From assembly GCA_009780675.1 (NCBI GenBank), contig WQZP01000020.1:1-45703 (forward strand): 45,703 nucleotides of DNA. Direction: 5' to 3'. Made by a program: the position numbers and the translations under genes. This DNA comes from Spirochaetaceae bacterium. GTDB taxonomy: Bacteria > Spirochaetota > Spirochaetia > CADAEX01. A model generated the notes under the pieces. That model was not told where the DNA came from and searched no databases. It saw only the letters and a program-made list of their open reading frames with translations. Shown here in pieces: positions 16,078 to 24,680 of the stretch. Numbering within the stretch: position 1 is the first letter of the stretch; each line of letters opens with the position of its first letter.

Positions 16078-17865
16078 ATGGCGGATATAAAAAGTATGGG
16101 TAAAGTTGTCGGAGTAAATGGCAACATGGTAACTGTCGAGTTTGAAGGCGAAGTTCTCCAGAATGAGGTTGGCTATGTTCAGGTAGTCGCAGCAGAAGGA
16201 AAGAGCAGTCTTAAAGCAGAAGTTATTAGGATAAAAGGTAACAGAGCAGATTTGCAGGTCTTTGAAATGACCCGCGGTATAAGTATTGGGGATAAAGTAG
16301 AATTTACTGAAAATCTTCTTGCAGTAACTTTAGGACCAGGTCTTTTGGGACAGATTTATGATGGTCTTCAAAACCCTCTTCCACAGCTTGCGGAAAAAGA
16401 GGGATTCTTTCTTAAAAAAGGTGTTTATTTAAATCCACTACCAGATGATAAAAAATGGGAATTTACACCTTCTGTAAAAATAGGGGATACGGTAGTTAGA
16501 GGAGATTCTATTGGGGTTGTTCCCGAAGGAATTTTTCAACACCAGATAATGATTCCCTTTGGTATGTATGATACATACAAGGTCAAATCGATCGTTGGTC
16601 AGGGCTCTTATACAATAAATGAAAAAGTTGCTGAAGTTGAAGATTCAAAAGGAAAAGTTATTCCTCTTACAATGAAATTTCAGTGGCCTGTAAAAAGAGC
16701 AGTAGATGCTTATGCAGAAAGGTTAAAACCTGTTGAGCCAATGATCACAAAGTTAAGACTTATAGATACATTTTTTCCTGTTGCAAAAGGGGGTACATAT
16801 TGTGTACCTGGTCCGTTTGGCGCTGGAAAAACAGTTTTGCAGCAGATAACAAGCCGAAATGCAGAAGTAGACTTGGTAATTATTGCAGCGTGCGGTGAAA
16901 GAGCTGGAGAGGTTGTTGAAACACTTAAAGAGTTTCCGGAACTTATTGACCCAAGAACCGGACGCACCCTAATGGAAAGAACAATAATAATATGTAACAC
17001 AAGCTCCATGCCTGTTGCGGCAAGAGAAGCTTCTGTATATACAGCTGTAACTCTTGCAGAATATTATCGGCAAATGGGCCTTGATATTCTTCTTCTTGCA
17101 GACTCAACATCAAGATGGGCGCAGGCGATGAGAGAGATGTCAGGTCGTCTTGAAGAAATCCCGGGAGAAGAAGCATTCCCAGCATACCTTGAATCTGTTA
17201 TAGCTTCTTTTTATGAAAGAGCAGGTATTGTAAAGCTTAAAAATGGCAAAACAGGGTCTGTAACAATAGGTGGTACAGTAAGCCCTGCTGGTGGAAACTT
17301 TGAAGAACCAGTTACTCAGGCTACTCTTAAAGTAGTAGGGTCTTTCCATGGACTTTCAAGAGAAAGATCAGATGCAAGAAAATACCCTGCAATTGATCCT
17401 CTTTCAAGTTGGAGCAAGTATAAAACTTCTCTTGATTCAAAAGCAGTAGAATATGCAAGAAAACTTCTTTTTAGGGGAAGCGATGTTGCGCAGATGATGA
17501 AAGTTGTAGGAGAAGAGGGAACAAATATAGAGGATTATATTTTATACCTCAAAGGCGATTTTCTTGATTCTGTTTATATGCAGCAGAACTCTTTTGACCC
17601 TGTTGATAACTCTGTTATTCTTGAAAGACAGAAACATATTTTTAAAATAATACTTGAAATTCTTGGAACAATTTTTAACTTACCTACAAAAGAAGAGGCA
17701 AGACAGTATTTTAACCAGTTAAGACAGCTTTTCCTTGACTTTAATGGAACAAGTTGGCAATCAGAGGGATTTAAGGCGAAGGAAAAAGAACTTCTTCAAT
17801 TGATTTCTTCAAAACAAAAAAGTGTTGAAGAAACTGTATCAGCTATGCTGGAAAATACAAAGTAA
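16078..17865 (+). CDS. atpA: V-type ATPase catalytic subunit A
   Basis: Subunit A carries the nucleotide-hydrolysing site of the A3B3 head. It has 595 residues, the normal size, including the non-homologous region that separates A from F-type beta subunits. The P-loop GPFGAGKT is at 245-252, and the GERAGE and SGRLEEIPGEE segments follow as expected. The start is the ATG at 16078; the ribosome-binding site is weak (GTAGGGG). It lies 101 bases after DUF2764, beyond an attenuator-like hairpin. Confidence 0.98.
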   Translation: MADIKSMGKVVGVNGNMVTVEFEGEVLQNEVGYVQVVAAEGKSSLKAEVIRIKGNRADLQVFEMTRGISIGDKVEFTENLLAVTLGPGLLGQIYDGLQNPLPQLAEKEGFFLKKGVYLNPLPDDKKWEFTPSVKIGDTVVRGDSIGVVPEGIFQHQIMIPFGMYDTYKVKSIVGQGSYTINEKVAEVEDSKGKVIPLTMKFQWPVKRAVDAYAERLKPVEPMITKLRLIDTFFPVAKGGTYCVPGPFGAGKTVLQQITSRNAEVDLVIIAACGERAGEVVETLKEFPELIDPRTGRTLMERTIIICNTSSMPVAAREASVYTAVTLAEYYRQMGLDILLLADSTSRWAQAMREMSGRLEEIPGEEAFPAYLESVIASFYERAGIVKLKNGKTGSVTIGGTVSPAGGNFEEPVTQATLKVVGSFHGLSRERSDARKYPAIDPLSSWSKYKTSLDSKAVEYARKLLFRGSDVAQMMKVVGEEGTNIEDYILYLKGDFLDSVYMQQNSFDPVDNSVILERQKHIFKIILEILGTIFNLPTKEEARQYFNQLRQLFLDFNGTSWQSEGFKAKEKELLQLISSKQKSVEETVSAMLENTK

Positions 17866-17880
17866 GAGAGGCTAAAAAGA

Positions 17881-19176
17881 ATGCGAAAGGTTTATAGTAA
17901 AATAGAATCAATAGCAGGAAACGTTATTACAGTTTCTGCAGAAGGGATAAAATATGATGAGCTTGCCGAAGTTACATCGGCACACGGCAAATCTCTTGCC
18001 CAGGTTATAAAACTGAGTGATGATAAAGTTTCTCTCCAGGTTTTTTCGGGCGGAAGAGGTGTTTCCACAAATGATGAGGTACGCTTTCTTGGCCACTCAA
18101 TGCAGATATCTGTTTCAGATAATCTATTAGGTCGTATTTTTAATGGTAGCGGCGAGCCAAGAGATAATGGACCTTCTCTTTATGAAAACATGACAGAGAT
18201 AGGCGGACCATCTGTTAACCCTGCAAAAAGAATTATTCCAAGGAATATGGTACGAACCGGTATTCCAATGATAGATGTTTTTAATTCTCTTGTTGAATCA
18301 CAAAAGCTTCCTATTTTTTCTTCATCAGGAGAGCCATATAACGAACTTCTTGCGCGTATAGCGATGCAGGCAGAAGTTGATATGATCATTCTTGGGGGAA
18401 TGGGTCTTAAATATGACGACTACCTCTTTTTTAAAGATGCGCTTGAAGAGGGCGGAGCTCTTAGCAGAACAGTCTTTTTTGTTCACACAGCATCTGACCC
18501 AATAGTTGAGTGTCTTCTTGTACCAGATGTTTCGCTGGCTGTTGCAGAACAGTTTGCGCTTAAGGGCAAAAAAATACTTGTACTTCTTACAGATATGACA
18601 AACTTTGCAGATGCTCTTAAGGAAATTGCTATTACAATGGAGCAAGTACCTTCCAATAGAGGTTATCCTGGAGACTTGTATAGTCAGCTTGCGGCCAGAT
18701 ACGAAAAAGCTGTTGACTTTGAAGGGGCAGGATCCATAACACTTTTGGCTGTAACAACAATGCCTGGAGATGACGTAACTCATCCTGTACCTGATAACAC
18801 AGGATATATTACAGAAGGACAGTTCTATCTTAAAGGTGGAAGAATCGAACCTTTTGGATCTCTTTCAAGACTTAAGCAGATGGTAAATAAAGATACCAGA
18901 GAAGATCATAGGTCTCTTATGGATGGTATGATAAAACTTTACGCTGCATACAAAGAAACAGTTGAAAAGAAGTCAATGGGTTTTAGAATGTCAGACTGGG
19001 ATACAAAACTCCTTAAATATGGTGCCATATTTGAGAGAGAGCTTATGGATCTCACTGTAAATATTTCTCTTGAGAAGGCTCTTGATAAAGGTTGGGAAAT
19101 TCTCGCAGAGTGTTTCAAGTCAGAGGAGACAGGAATGAGATCAGAACTCCTTAATAAGTTCTGGCCTAATAAATAA
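17881..19176 (+). CDS. atpB: V-type ATPase regulatory subunit B
   Basis: Subunit B alternates with A in the head and completes its nucleotide site but lacks a P-loop of its own. It has 431 residues. The segments [11 protein letters not shown]-like (near 92-100) and [17 protein letters not shown] fit the family; the latter sits where A has its P-loop. The start follows subunit A by 15 bases and subunit D follows by 14, so it is well inside the operon. Confidence 0.97.
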   Translation: MRKVYSKIESIAGNVITVSAEGIKYDELAEVTSAHGKSLAQVIKLSDDKVSLQVFSGGRGVSTNDEVRFLGHSMQISVSDNLLGRIFNGSGEPRDNGPSLYENMTEIGGPSVNPAKRIIPRNMVRTGIPMIDVFNSLVESQKLPIFSSSGEPYNELLARIAMQAEVDMIILGGMGLKYDDYLFFKDALEEGGALSRTVFFVHTASDPIVECLLVPDVSLAVAEQFALKGKKILVLLTDMTNFADALKEIAITMEQVPSNRGYPGDLYSQLAARYEKAVDFEGAGSITLLAVTTMPGDDVTHPVPDNTGYITEGQFYLKGGRIEPFGSLSRLKQMVNKDTREDHRSLMDGMIKLYAAYKETVEKKSMGFRMSDWDTKLLKYGAIFERELMDLTVNISLEKALDKGWEILAECFKSEETGMRSELLNKFWPNK

Positions 19177-19190
19177 GGAAGAGAGATAAA

Positions 19191-19787
19191 ATGGCAAAAA
19201 TCAAGCTTACTAAAAATGAGCAGAAAAAAGAAAAAGACAGTTTAAAAAGATATAAAAGATATCTGCCTACTCTTATACTCAAAAAACAGCAACTCCAACT
19301 TGTAATAAGACAGGTTGAAAATGCGCTTAAAGAGAAAAAAGAAGAAAGGGACAAATTCCAGAATGAAGTTTATTCATGGGTTGATGTTTTTGGTGAAAAA
19401 ATTGATTTTGATAGCCTTTTAGGGATTAAATCTCTTGAAATTGAAAGTGGAAATATAGCTGGTGTGGATATTCCTATTTTTAAAGGGATATCTTTTGACC
19501 TGCCTGAATATGATCTTTACACAAAACCGCTGTGGGTTGATGCAGCAGTTGAAAAAGTCTCAAAATTGCTTGCTTTTGACGAAGAGGTAAAAATACTTGA
19601 AAAGCAGATTGAACTTCTGGGGATTGAGTTAAGAATAACTACCCAGCGTGTTAATCTTTTTGAAAAAGTAAAAATACCAGAGACAAAAGAAAATATCAGG
19701 AAAATACAGATATACCTTGGCGACCAACAAACTGCAAGCGTTGTGCGCGGAAAAATGGCCAAGAATAAGTTGGTAAAGGTGTCATAA
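19191..19787 (+). CDS. atpD: V-type ATPase subunit D
   Basis: Subunit D is the central rotor shaft that turns inside the A3B3 head. It has 198 residues and is dominated by two long charged helices at its ends, as expected. The N-terminus IKLTKNEQKKEKDSLKRYKR is typical. The ATG is preceded by GGAAGAGAG. The next gene starts 2 bases after its stop, so translation is probably coupled. Confidence 0.93.
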   Translation: MAKIKLTKNEQKKEKDSLKRYKRYLPTLILKKQQLQLVIRQVENALKEKKEERDKFQNEVYSWVDVFGEKIDFDSLLGIKSLEIESGNIAGVDIPIFKGISFDLPEYDLYTKPLWVDAAVEKVSKLLAFDEEVKILEKQIELLGIELRITTQRVNLFEKVKIPETKENIRKIQIYLGDQQTASVVRGKMAKNKLVKVS

Positions 19788-19789
19788 TT

Positions 19790-21610
19790 ATGATAGTAAA
19801 AATGAAAAAAGTTTCTCTTGTAATTCTTGACTCAACCAGGGAAGAATCACTTGAAAAACTTAGAAAGTTGGGTGTTGTTCACATTGCTAGAGAATATAGA
19901 GCAACTGAAGCAACCAATGCATTAATTGAAAAGAAAACTTTTTTTGAAAAAACTATTTTTGCTCTTCCCAAACTAAAGAAAGAAACAAAATCAACATCTG
20001 GAAAACCAGATCTTGCTGAAGCTGAAAAAGTTGTAGCAGAAGCAAATAGTATTATGGACAAAATAAATGGTCTGCAAGATGGAAAAGAAAAAGATAAAAA
20101 AGAAATTTTAAATCTTGAGCCATGGGGGGATTTTAACCCTTCAACTGTATCCAGTCTTGAGCAAAGTGGATTTTCTCTTGGATTTTATGTACTTACAAAA
20201 GAGCAGTTTAAGAATCTGCCTAAAGATGTAAAATATGTAAAAGTAAACAAGATAAAAGACACAGTTTATATTCTTGCTATCTTTTTAAAGGGTGAGGCTC
20301 CTGTTGAAATTGCAGGCGAAAAACTTTTTTTACCTGCTGCGGGCCTAAAACAGCTTTCTGAAAATATTAAAAAGAAAGACGAAGAAATTGTAAACTTAAA
20401 GAAAGAGCTGGAAAAATTCGCAGAGAAAAAAAATGTTATTGAAGAAGGGCTCAAAGAACTTAATGTAGCTATTGAGTTTGAGAGTGTTAATGCTGAAATG
20501 AATACGGAAGATCGCTTTTCCTATATTTCAGGTTATTTGCCTGTTAATCTTGTTGATGAGTTAAAAGCAGAAGCTAGTGTAAATAATTGGGCGCTTCTTA
20601 TAAGAGACCCAAGTAGTGAAGACAATCCTCCTACGCTTATTAAAAATAATAGGTTTGTAGAATTCCTGAAACCACTCCTTACTTTCCTTGATGTAACACC
20701 TGGCTATAAAGAATTTGATATAAGTTTTTTCTTTCTCCTTTTCTTTATACCGTTTGTAGGAATGATTGTTGGCGATGCAGGATATGGGGCAGTATTTTTA
20801 ACAGCTACAATTCTACTGCGTTTTACTGTGCCAAAATTCAGAGGAAGGATTTTTGGGCTTTTCTTTGTATTAAGTTGTTCTATTATTGCATGGGGAACAA
20901 TGACCGGAAACTGGTTTGGTTCGGAAACAATATCAAAATTACCACTAATTGCAGCATTGACAATACCTCAAATAGCAGCTTTTTCAGAGGTTGATACTTC
21001 GGAAACTGTTAGACAGCTTGCGCTTGGAATTGGTATGGTGCAGCTTACTGTGGGTATATTAATAAATTTTGCAAGAAAAATGCCTTCATTGGTTGCATTT
21101 GCGAATTTTGGCTGGCTTTTTGTTCTTTATGGAATGTATTTTGTAGTACAGTTTTTTGTAATAGGAGGAGATTCAATAAATCCTCTTGCCCTAAAGTTGA
21201 TTTCAATAGGATTTTTTCTTTTAATAATTTTCTCTTATCAGGAAAAAGGGAAAAACTTTTTTAAGGGAACATTGGTTGGATTAGCATGGTCGCCGCTTAC
21301 AGCGCTTAATTGTATAGATATTCTTGCAAACATTATCTCTTATATTAGGCTTTTTGCTGTAGGTCTTGCGGGTTGGGCAGTAGCTTCAAACTTTAATGCT
21401 ATAGCTGCTGGAGTTGCCAATACCGGTGGAACTGCCGCTATAATAGGTGCAGCAGCTATTGTTGTTGTTTCGCAAACATTTAATATAGCGCTTTGTACTT
21501 TGGCTGTGGTTGTTCATGGTGTAAGGCTTAATATGCTTGAATTTGGAAGCAAGGTTGGGATGGAGTGGACTGGGTATCCTTATAGTCCATTCAAAAAAGA
21601 AGGTGTTTAA
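19790..21610 (+). CDS. atpI: V-type ATPase membrane subunit I (a-subunit)
   Basis: Subunit I is the membrane stator, which provides the ion half-channels and the essential arginine facing the c-ring. It has 606 residues. The N-terminal half is soluble and coiled, and about seven to eight membrane segments follow from residue 310. The motif NIISYIRLFAVGLAG carries the expected arginine at about Arg520. A conserved GDAGYG segment lies near the first membrane helices. It binds the peripheral stalk (E) on one side and subunit K on the other. Confidence 0.96.
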   Translation: MIVKMKKVSLVILDSTREESLEKLRKLGVVHIAREYRATEATNALIEKKTFFEKTIFALPKLKKETKSTSGKPDLAEAEKVVAEANSIMDKINGLQDGKEKDKKEILNLEPWGDFNPSTVSSLEQSGFSLGFYVLTKEQFKNLPKDVKYVKVNKIKDTVYILAIFLKGEAPVEIAGEKLFLPAAGLKQLSENIKKKDEEIVNLKKELEKFAEKKNVIEEGLKELNVAIEFESVNAEMNTEDRFSYISGYLPVNLVDELKAEASVNNWALLIRDPSSEDNPPTLIKNNRFVEFLKPLLTFLDVTPGYKEFDISFFFLLFFIPFVGMIVGDAGYGAVFLTATILLRFTVPKFRGRIFGLFFVLSCSIIAWGTMTGNWFGSETISKLPLIAALTIPQIAAFSEVDTSETVRQLALGIGMVQLTVGILINFARKMPSLVAFANFGWLFVLYGMYFVVQFFVIGGDSINPLALKLISIGFFLLIIFSYQEKGKNFFKGTLVGLAWSPLTALNCIDILANIISYIRLFAVGLAGWAVASNFNAIAAGVANTGGTAAIIGAAAIVVVSQTFNIALCTLAVVVHGVRLNMLEFGSKVGMEWTGYPYSPFKKEGV

Positions 21611-21632
21611 TTACTGTCCGGGAATGTTTTCC

Positions 21633-21662
21633 TTGATAGAATTAGAATAAATATAATATAAA
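21633..21662 (+). promoter_or_regulatory. Possible internal promoter before atpK
   Basis: TTGATA (21633-21638) and TATAAA (21657-21662) are 18 bases apart in the only wide gap of the second half of the operon. An extra start here would raise the level of the c-ring subunit, needed in many copies. The region is AT-rich, so support is modest. Confidence 0.4.
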
Positions 21663-21693
21663 CTTAAAATTTTTTAAGGAAGGGGTTAATAAT

Positions 21694-22125
21694 ATGGATA
21701 TCACTCAATTAGGAATAGGCGCGGTATTTGCTATTGCATCAGCTGGTTCAGCATATGGTTTTGCAGTAGTTGGACAGGCAGTAATAGGTGCATGGAAAAA
21801 ATGTTATGCTCAAAATAAGCCAGCTCCTTTTATTCTTATGGTCTTTTTTGGTATGCCGTTTTCACAGGTAATTTATAGTATGATTCTTATGAATCAGCTT
21901 CATGGCGCTGTTGCAACAACAGATCCAGGGCTTATTCTTGGCGCTGGTCTTTTTGGCGGTGTAGGTATGGCTTTGTCAGCATGGTCACAGGGTGTAGTTG
22001 CTGCTGCTGCTGCTGATTCTTATGCAGCTACTGGTAAAGGATTTGTTAACTATATTATTCTTTTAGGTGTTATAGAATCTGTAGCGCTCTTTATCATGGT
22101 TTTCCTCATGGGAATTTTGGGATAA
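21694..22125 (+). CDS. atpK: V-type ATPase proteolipid subunit K (c-ring)
   Basis: Subunit K forms the rotating ion-binding ring. It has 143 residues and four membrane helices, that is two fused hairpins. Only the second hairpin has the ion-binding carboxylate, Glu128 (GVIESVALF); the first has Gln58 at the matching place. Ser57-Gln58 in MPFSQVIY and Gln99 in SAWSQGVV line up by eye with the residues that, with the Glu, hold Na+ in Enterococcus NtpK, so the ring may use sodium (inference). AAGGAAGGGG precedes the ATG. A strong terminator follows. Confidence 0.96.
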   Translation: MDITQLGIGAVFAIASAGSAYGFAVVGQAVIGAWKKCYAQNKPAPFILMVFFGMPFSQVIYSMILMNQLHGAVATTDPGLILGAGLFGGVGMALSAWSQGVVAAAAADSYAATGKGFVNYIILLGVIESVALFIMVFLMGILG

Positions 22126-22192
22126 ATCGGGGTATAAAAAAAGAACAATAGTTGAGAAAAAATTATAAAAAGATATAATTTTTCAATGTATT

Positions 22193-22236
22193 AAAAGAGC
22201 TGTCCAGGACAAAACAGTCGGACAGCTCTTTTTTTA
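22193..22236 (+). terminator. Rho-independent terminator of the V-ATPase operon
   Basis: AAAAGAGCTGTCC (22193-22205) pairs perfectly with GGACAGCTCTTTT (22220-22232) around a 14-base loop. A run of T continues to 22236. It lies about 70 bases after the atpK stop. Confidence 0.93.
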
Positions 22237-22302
22237 TACAGCAAGGAAAAAAGGGCAGGGGAGCGCCTGCCTAATTGTATAGCATTATATTATTAAAAAT
22301 AT

Positions 22303-22331
22303 TACACTGGTGTATGAAAAATAATACACCA
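22303..22331. promoter_or_regulatory. Half-site array upstream of the sigma-54 promoter
   Basis: Three related half-sites lie in 29 bases. They are TACAC (22303-22307), GTGTA (22310-22314) and TACAC (22325-22329). TGGTGTAT and ATACACCA form a perfect 8-bp dyad with an 8-base centre. The array is about 115-140 bases upstream of the predicted transcript start, the usual place for an enhancer-binding activator of sigma-54. Confidence 0.6.
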
Positions 22332-22418
22332 CTCCAATCTGCTTATTAATCATGGTTTCTATCTCTTGGTAACTCTTTATATTATAAGCAATTATTTTAA
22401 TTAAAAAAATATTAAACA

Positions 22419-22434
22419 TGGCACAAAAATTGCA
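22419..22434 (+). promoter_or_regulatory. Sigma-54 (-24/-12) promoter
   Basis: TGGCAC at 22419-22424, five A and TTGCA at 22430-22434 match the sigma-54 consensus TGGCACR-N4-TTGCW at every fixed position. The GG and GC pairs are separated by the required 10 bases. The start would be near 22445, about 29 bases before the TTG start codon of the next gene. Confidence 0.85.
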
Positions 22435-22473
22435 TAATAGTTATTAATTACTAAATAAATATTGGAGTGACTT

Positions 22474-23100
22474 TTGAATAATTTACTAGCTGGTATTACT
22501 GCAAAAGCTTTTCCGAAAAGTATTCTGGAATTAAGAACAGAATTATTCAGGAAAAGTCTTCATATGCTTATAGCGATGATTCCAATGATAGCTGCAATTG
22601 ACAAAGGCATTGCGTTTGCTCTTCTTTCTGTAGGGGCGATTATATATACTTACTCAGAAATTTTAAGGGGAAAAGGGTATAGCCTTATATATATATCAGA
22701 TTTTAAAAATTTTGGATTAAGAGAAAAAGAAAAAAATTGCTTTGCAGGAGGGCCTGTTACTCTTGCTCTTGGCGCAATGGCTGCTCTTCTTTTTTATCCA
22801 TCAGATATAGCAAAAATTGCTATCTATGCTCTTGCATTTGGAGATGGCTTTGCAAGTCTTGTAGGAAAAGTTTTTGGCACAATTAAAATACCTTTTACAG
22901 GTGGAAAAACTCTTGAGGGAAGCATGGCTTGTTTTTTTGCTGTGTTGCTTTCAACATATACTGTTACATCAAATATTGGTGTTTCTTTTGCAACAGCTTT
23001 GACAGTTATGATAGCAGAAGCATTTCCTCTTGGTGATTATGATAATTTTATTATTCCTGTAGTTGCAGGCACAACAGCTTTTTTAATGCTTGGGGCATAA
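22474..23100 (+). CDS. Polyprenol/dolichol-kinase-like integral membrane protein
   Basis: This is a 208-residue membrane protein of the SEC59/DGK1/VTE5 group, enzymes that phosphorylate polyprenols, diacylglycerol or phytol with CTP and are related to phosphatidate cytidylyltransferases. About six hydrophobic segments are present. The conserved motifs GDGFASLVGKVFG near residue 128 and GGKTLEGSMA near residue 147 match the family's substrate and CTP site. The start is TTG with GGAG upstream. It is transcribed from a predicted sigma-54 promoter, separate from the V-ATPase operon. The real substrate is unknown; undecaprenol or diacylglycerol are likely choices. Confidence 0.82.
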   Translation: MNNLLAGITAKAFPKSILELRTELFRKSLHMLIAMIPMIAAIDKGIAFALLSVGAIIYTYSEILRGKGYSLIYISDFKNFGLREKEKNCFAGGPVTLALGAMAALLFYPSDIAKIAIYALAFGDGFASLVGKVFGTIKIPFTGGKTLEGSMACFFAVLLSTYTVTSNIGVSFATALTVMIAEAFPLGDYDNFIIPVVAGTTAFLMLGA

Positions 23101-23112
23101 TATTTGTCTTTA

Positions 23113-23904
23113 TTAATCCCATTTATAAATTTCGCGTAGTTTATATGAGAATAAAATTGTTCCACCAATCATAAATACCATTCCGCCTGAAAAATATGGA
23201 ATTGAGGCCATATAAAATGTTATTTCTCTGCCTATAATTATAAACATCATACCTAATGCAAGGTAAAAGTATTCACTACTTCTTTTTTGAAAATAATTTA
23301 TAACAAAAATAAGTATTGCAAGGAATCCTATAAAAAGGAGTGTAAAAAAATAATGGTAAAAAAAGCCAGGCATATAATAACTGTTATCAAGCATATTGTC
23401 TGAAAGTGGGATTGCAGAAGAAAACATAAGTGAAATAGCAACTATAATTATTGTCAGTATATTAAATTTATTGATTCTTATATCAGAAGAAGCCAATGCT
23501 GAAAGGAAAAGAGCAAAAAAACCGCACATTTTACTAAAATAAGCTACCCTTGATAAAAATATTGTATAGACAAAAGATGAATTAAGTTCTTCAAGTATTA
23601 AAATAAATGATCTGGAAGATTCAAAAATCAGGGTAACAAGATAAACCATAAAGAAAAAGACTTCTGCGCTGTTTGTTTTGTAAAAAGAAAATCGTAAAAT
23701 GAATAAACTTATCACAGAGTAAAGAACTAGTGAAAAACCAAATATATAGTTATTGGATGTCCATAGTTTTTTATAAGCCAGATCAATACTTTCTATTTCT
23801 CCGATTTTATAAAGAAAATATGGAGCAAGCGCCAGAAGTATAAGGATAGTTACAGATATTCCGATAATAAATAGTAGGGTATTATTTCTTTGAGCTATAG
23901 TCAT
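23113..23904 (-). CDS. Multi-pass membrane protein, unknown
   Basis: I do not recognise the family. The 263 residues hold about seven to eight hydrophobic segments with short loops and a short charged C-terminus (KLREIYKWD). The topology resembles seven-helix sensor modules, but there is no attached kinase or cyclase domain. It is convergent with the polyprenol-kinase-like gene (12 bases between the ends) and divergent from the next secreted protein. It may belong to a spirochete-specific group. Confidence 0.75.
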   Translation of the reverse strand: MTIAQRNNTLLFIIGISVTILILLALAPYFLYKIGEIESIDLAYKKLWTSNNYIFGFSLVLYSVISLFILRFSFYKTNSAEVFFFMVYLVTLIFESSRSFILILEELNSSFVYTIFLSRVAYFSKMCGFFALFLSALASSDIRINKFNILTIIIVAISLMFSSAIPLSDNMLDNSYYMPGFFYHYFFTLLFIGFLAILIFVINYFQKRSSEYFYLALGMMFIIIGREITFYMASIPYFSGGMVFMIGGTILFSYKLREIYKWD

Positions 23905-23992
23905 ATAATTCGATAATAATATAAAAAACTTTTATTAAAGACAATGTTCTTTACGATAAATGAAGTATAAAGAAGTATAAGGAAGGAAAAAA

Positions 23993-24670
23993 ATGCGGAA
24001 AATATCAATGGTGGTTCTGTTTATTTTAGCAGGAGCACAATTTCTTTTAGCAGGTGACATTGCTAATTATGTAAATATCGGATTTTCCGGAGATTCACGC
24101 TACTTTATGTTTGCGCAGTATGGTGTGACAGGTACGGAGACATATTCAGATATATTTGCTGTAGATGTTATAAATAACAGATTTGTTACAAATGGTATTA
24201 ATAGGCAGAGACACCCTATTAGAGCTCATTCAATGGACAATGGTTCAGGCGCTTTCCTTAGAGGTTTACTTGCATCAAATCCAGTTATTCAAAGAATTGG
24301 AATAGATCCTCTATTAAAAGGGCGCTACATATATGTAAATATAAATAGCGGTCCTGTACATGATATTGAATTTCGTGATTTTAGAACAGGAAAAACATAT
24401 AGAATAAATTTACGGGAAAGAAGCGAAAACAGAGCTGGTGTTTATGAATCATCATTTTCTTTAAATATTCTTGTTACACAGGAAGGCGCTCCTGCCAGAG
24501 TATATTCTGCTGGTTCTCCAAGCATTGTAAGAAGAGGGGTAAAAGGTTATAGCATTAGAAGTGTTTTTCTTTCTCCAAATGAACAAAATATGGTACTTGT
24601 TATTGAAAGAACTGAAGTTGATAGAGGTTCTGTCTCCATAAGATATATGGTTGAGACATTACCTTTGTAG
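23993..24670 (+). CDS. Predicted secreted protein, DUF2259-like
   Basis: This is an exported protein of 225 residues with a signal peptide of about 20 residues (hydrophobic core MVVLFILAGAQFLLAG) and a beta-rich body. The opening after the signal, NYVNIGFSGDSRYFMFAQYGV, fits the DUF2259 family of predicted secreted proteins, common in treponemes; the assignment is from memory of the pattern. A good GGAAGG site lies before the ATG. The function is unknown. It leads a run of three same-strand genes for exported proteins. Confidence 0.75.
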   Translation: MRKISMVVLFILAGAQFLLAGDIANYVNIGFSGDSRYFMFAQYGVTGTETYSDIFAVDVINNRFVTNGINRQRHPIRAHSMDNGSGAFLRGLLASNPVIQRIGIDPLLKGRYIYVNINSGPVHDIEFRDFRTGKTYRINLRERSENRAGVYESSFSLNILVTQEGAPARVYSAGSPSIVRRGVKGYSIRSVFLSPNEQNMVLVIERTEVDRGSVSIRYMVETLPL

Positions 24671-24680
24671 TAATAAAAAA

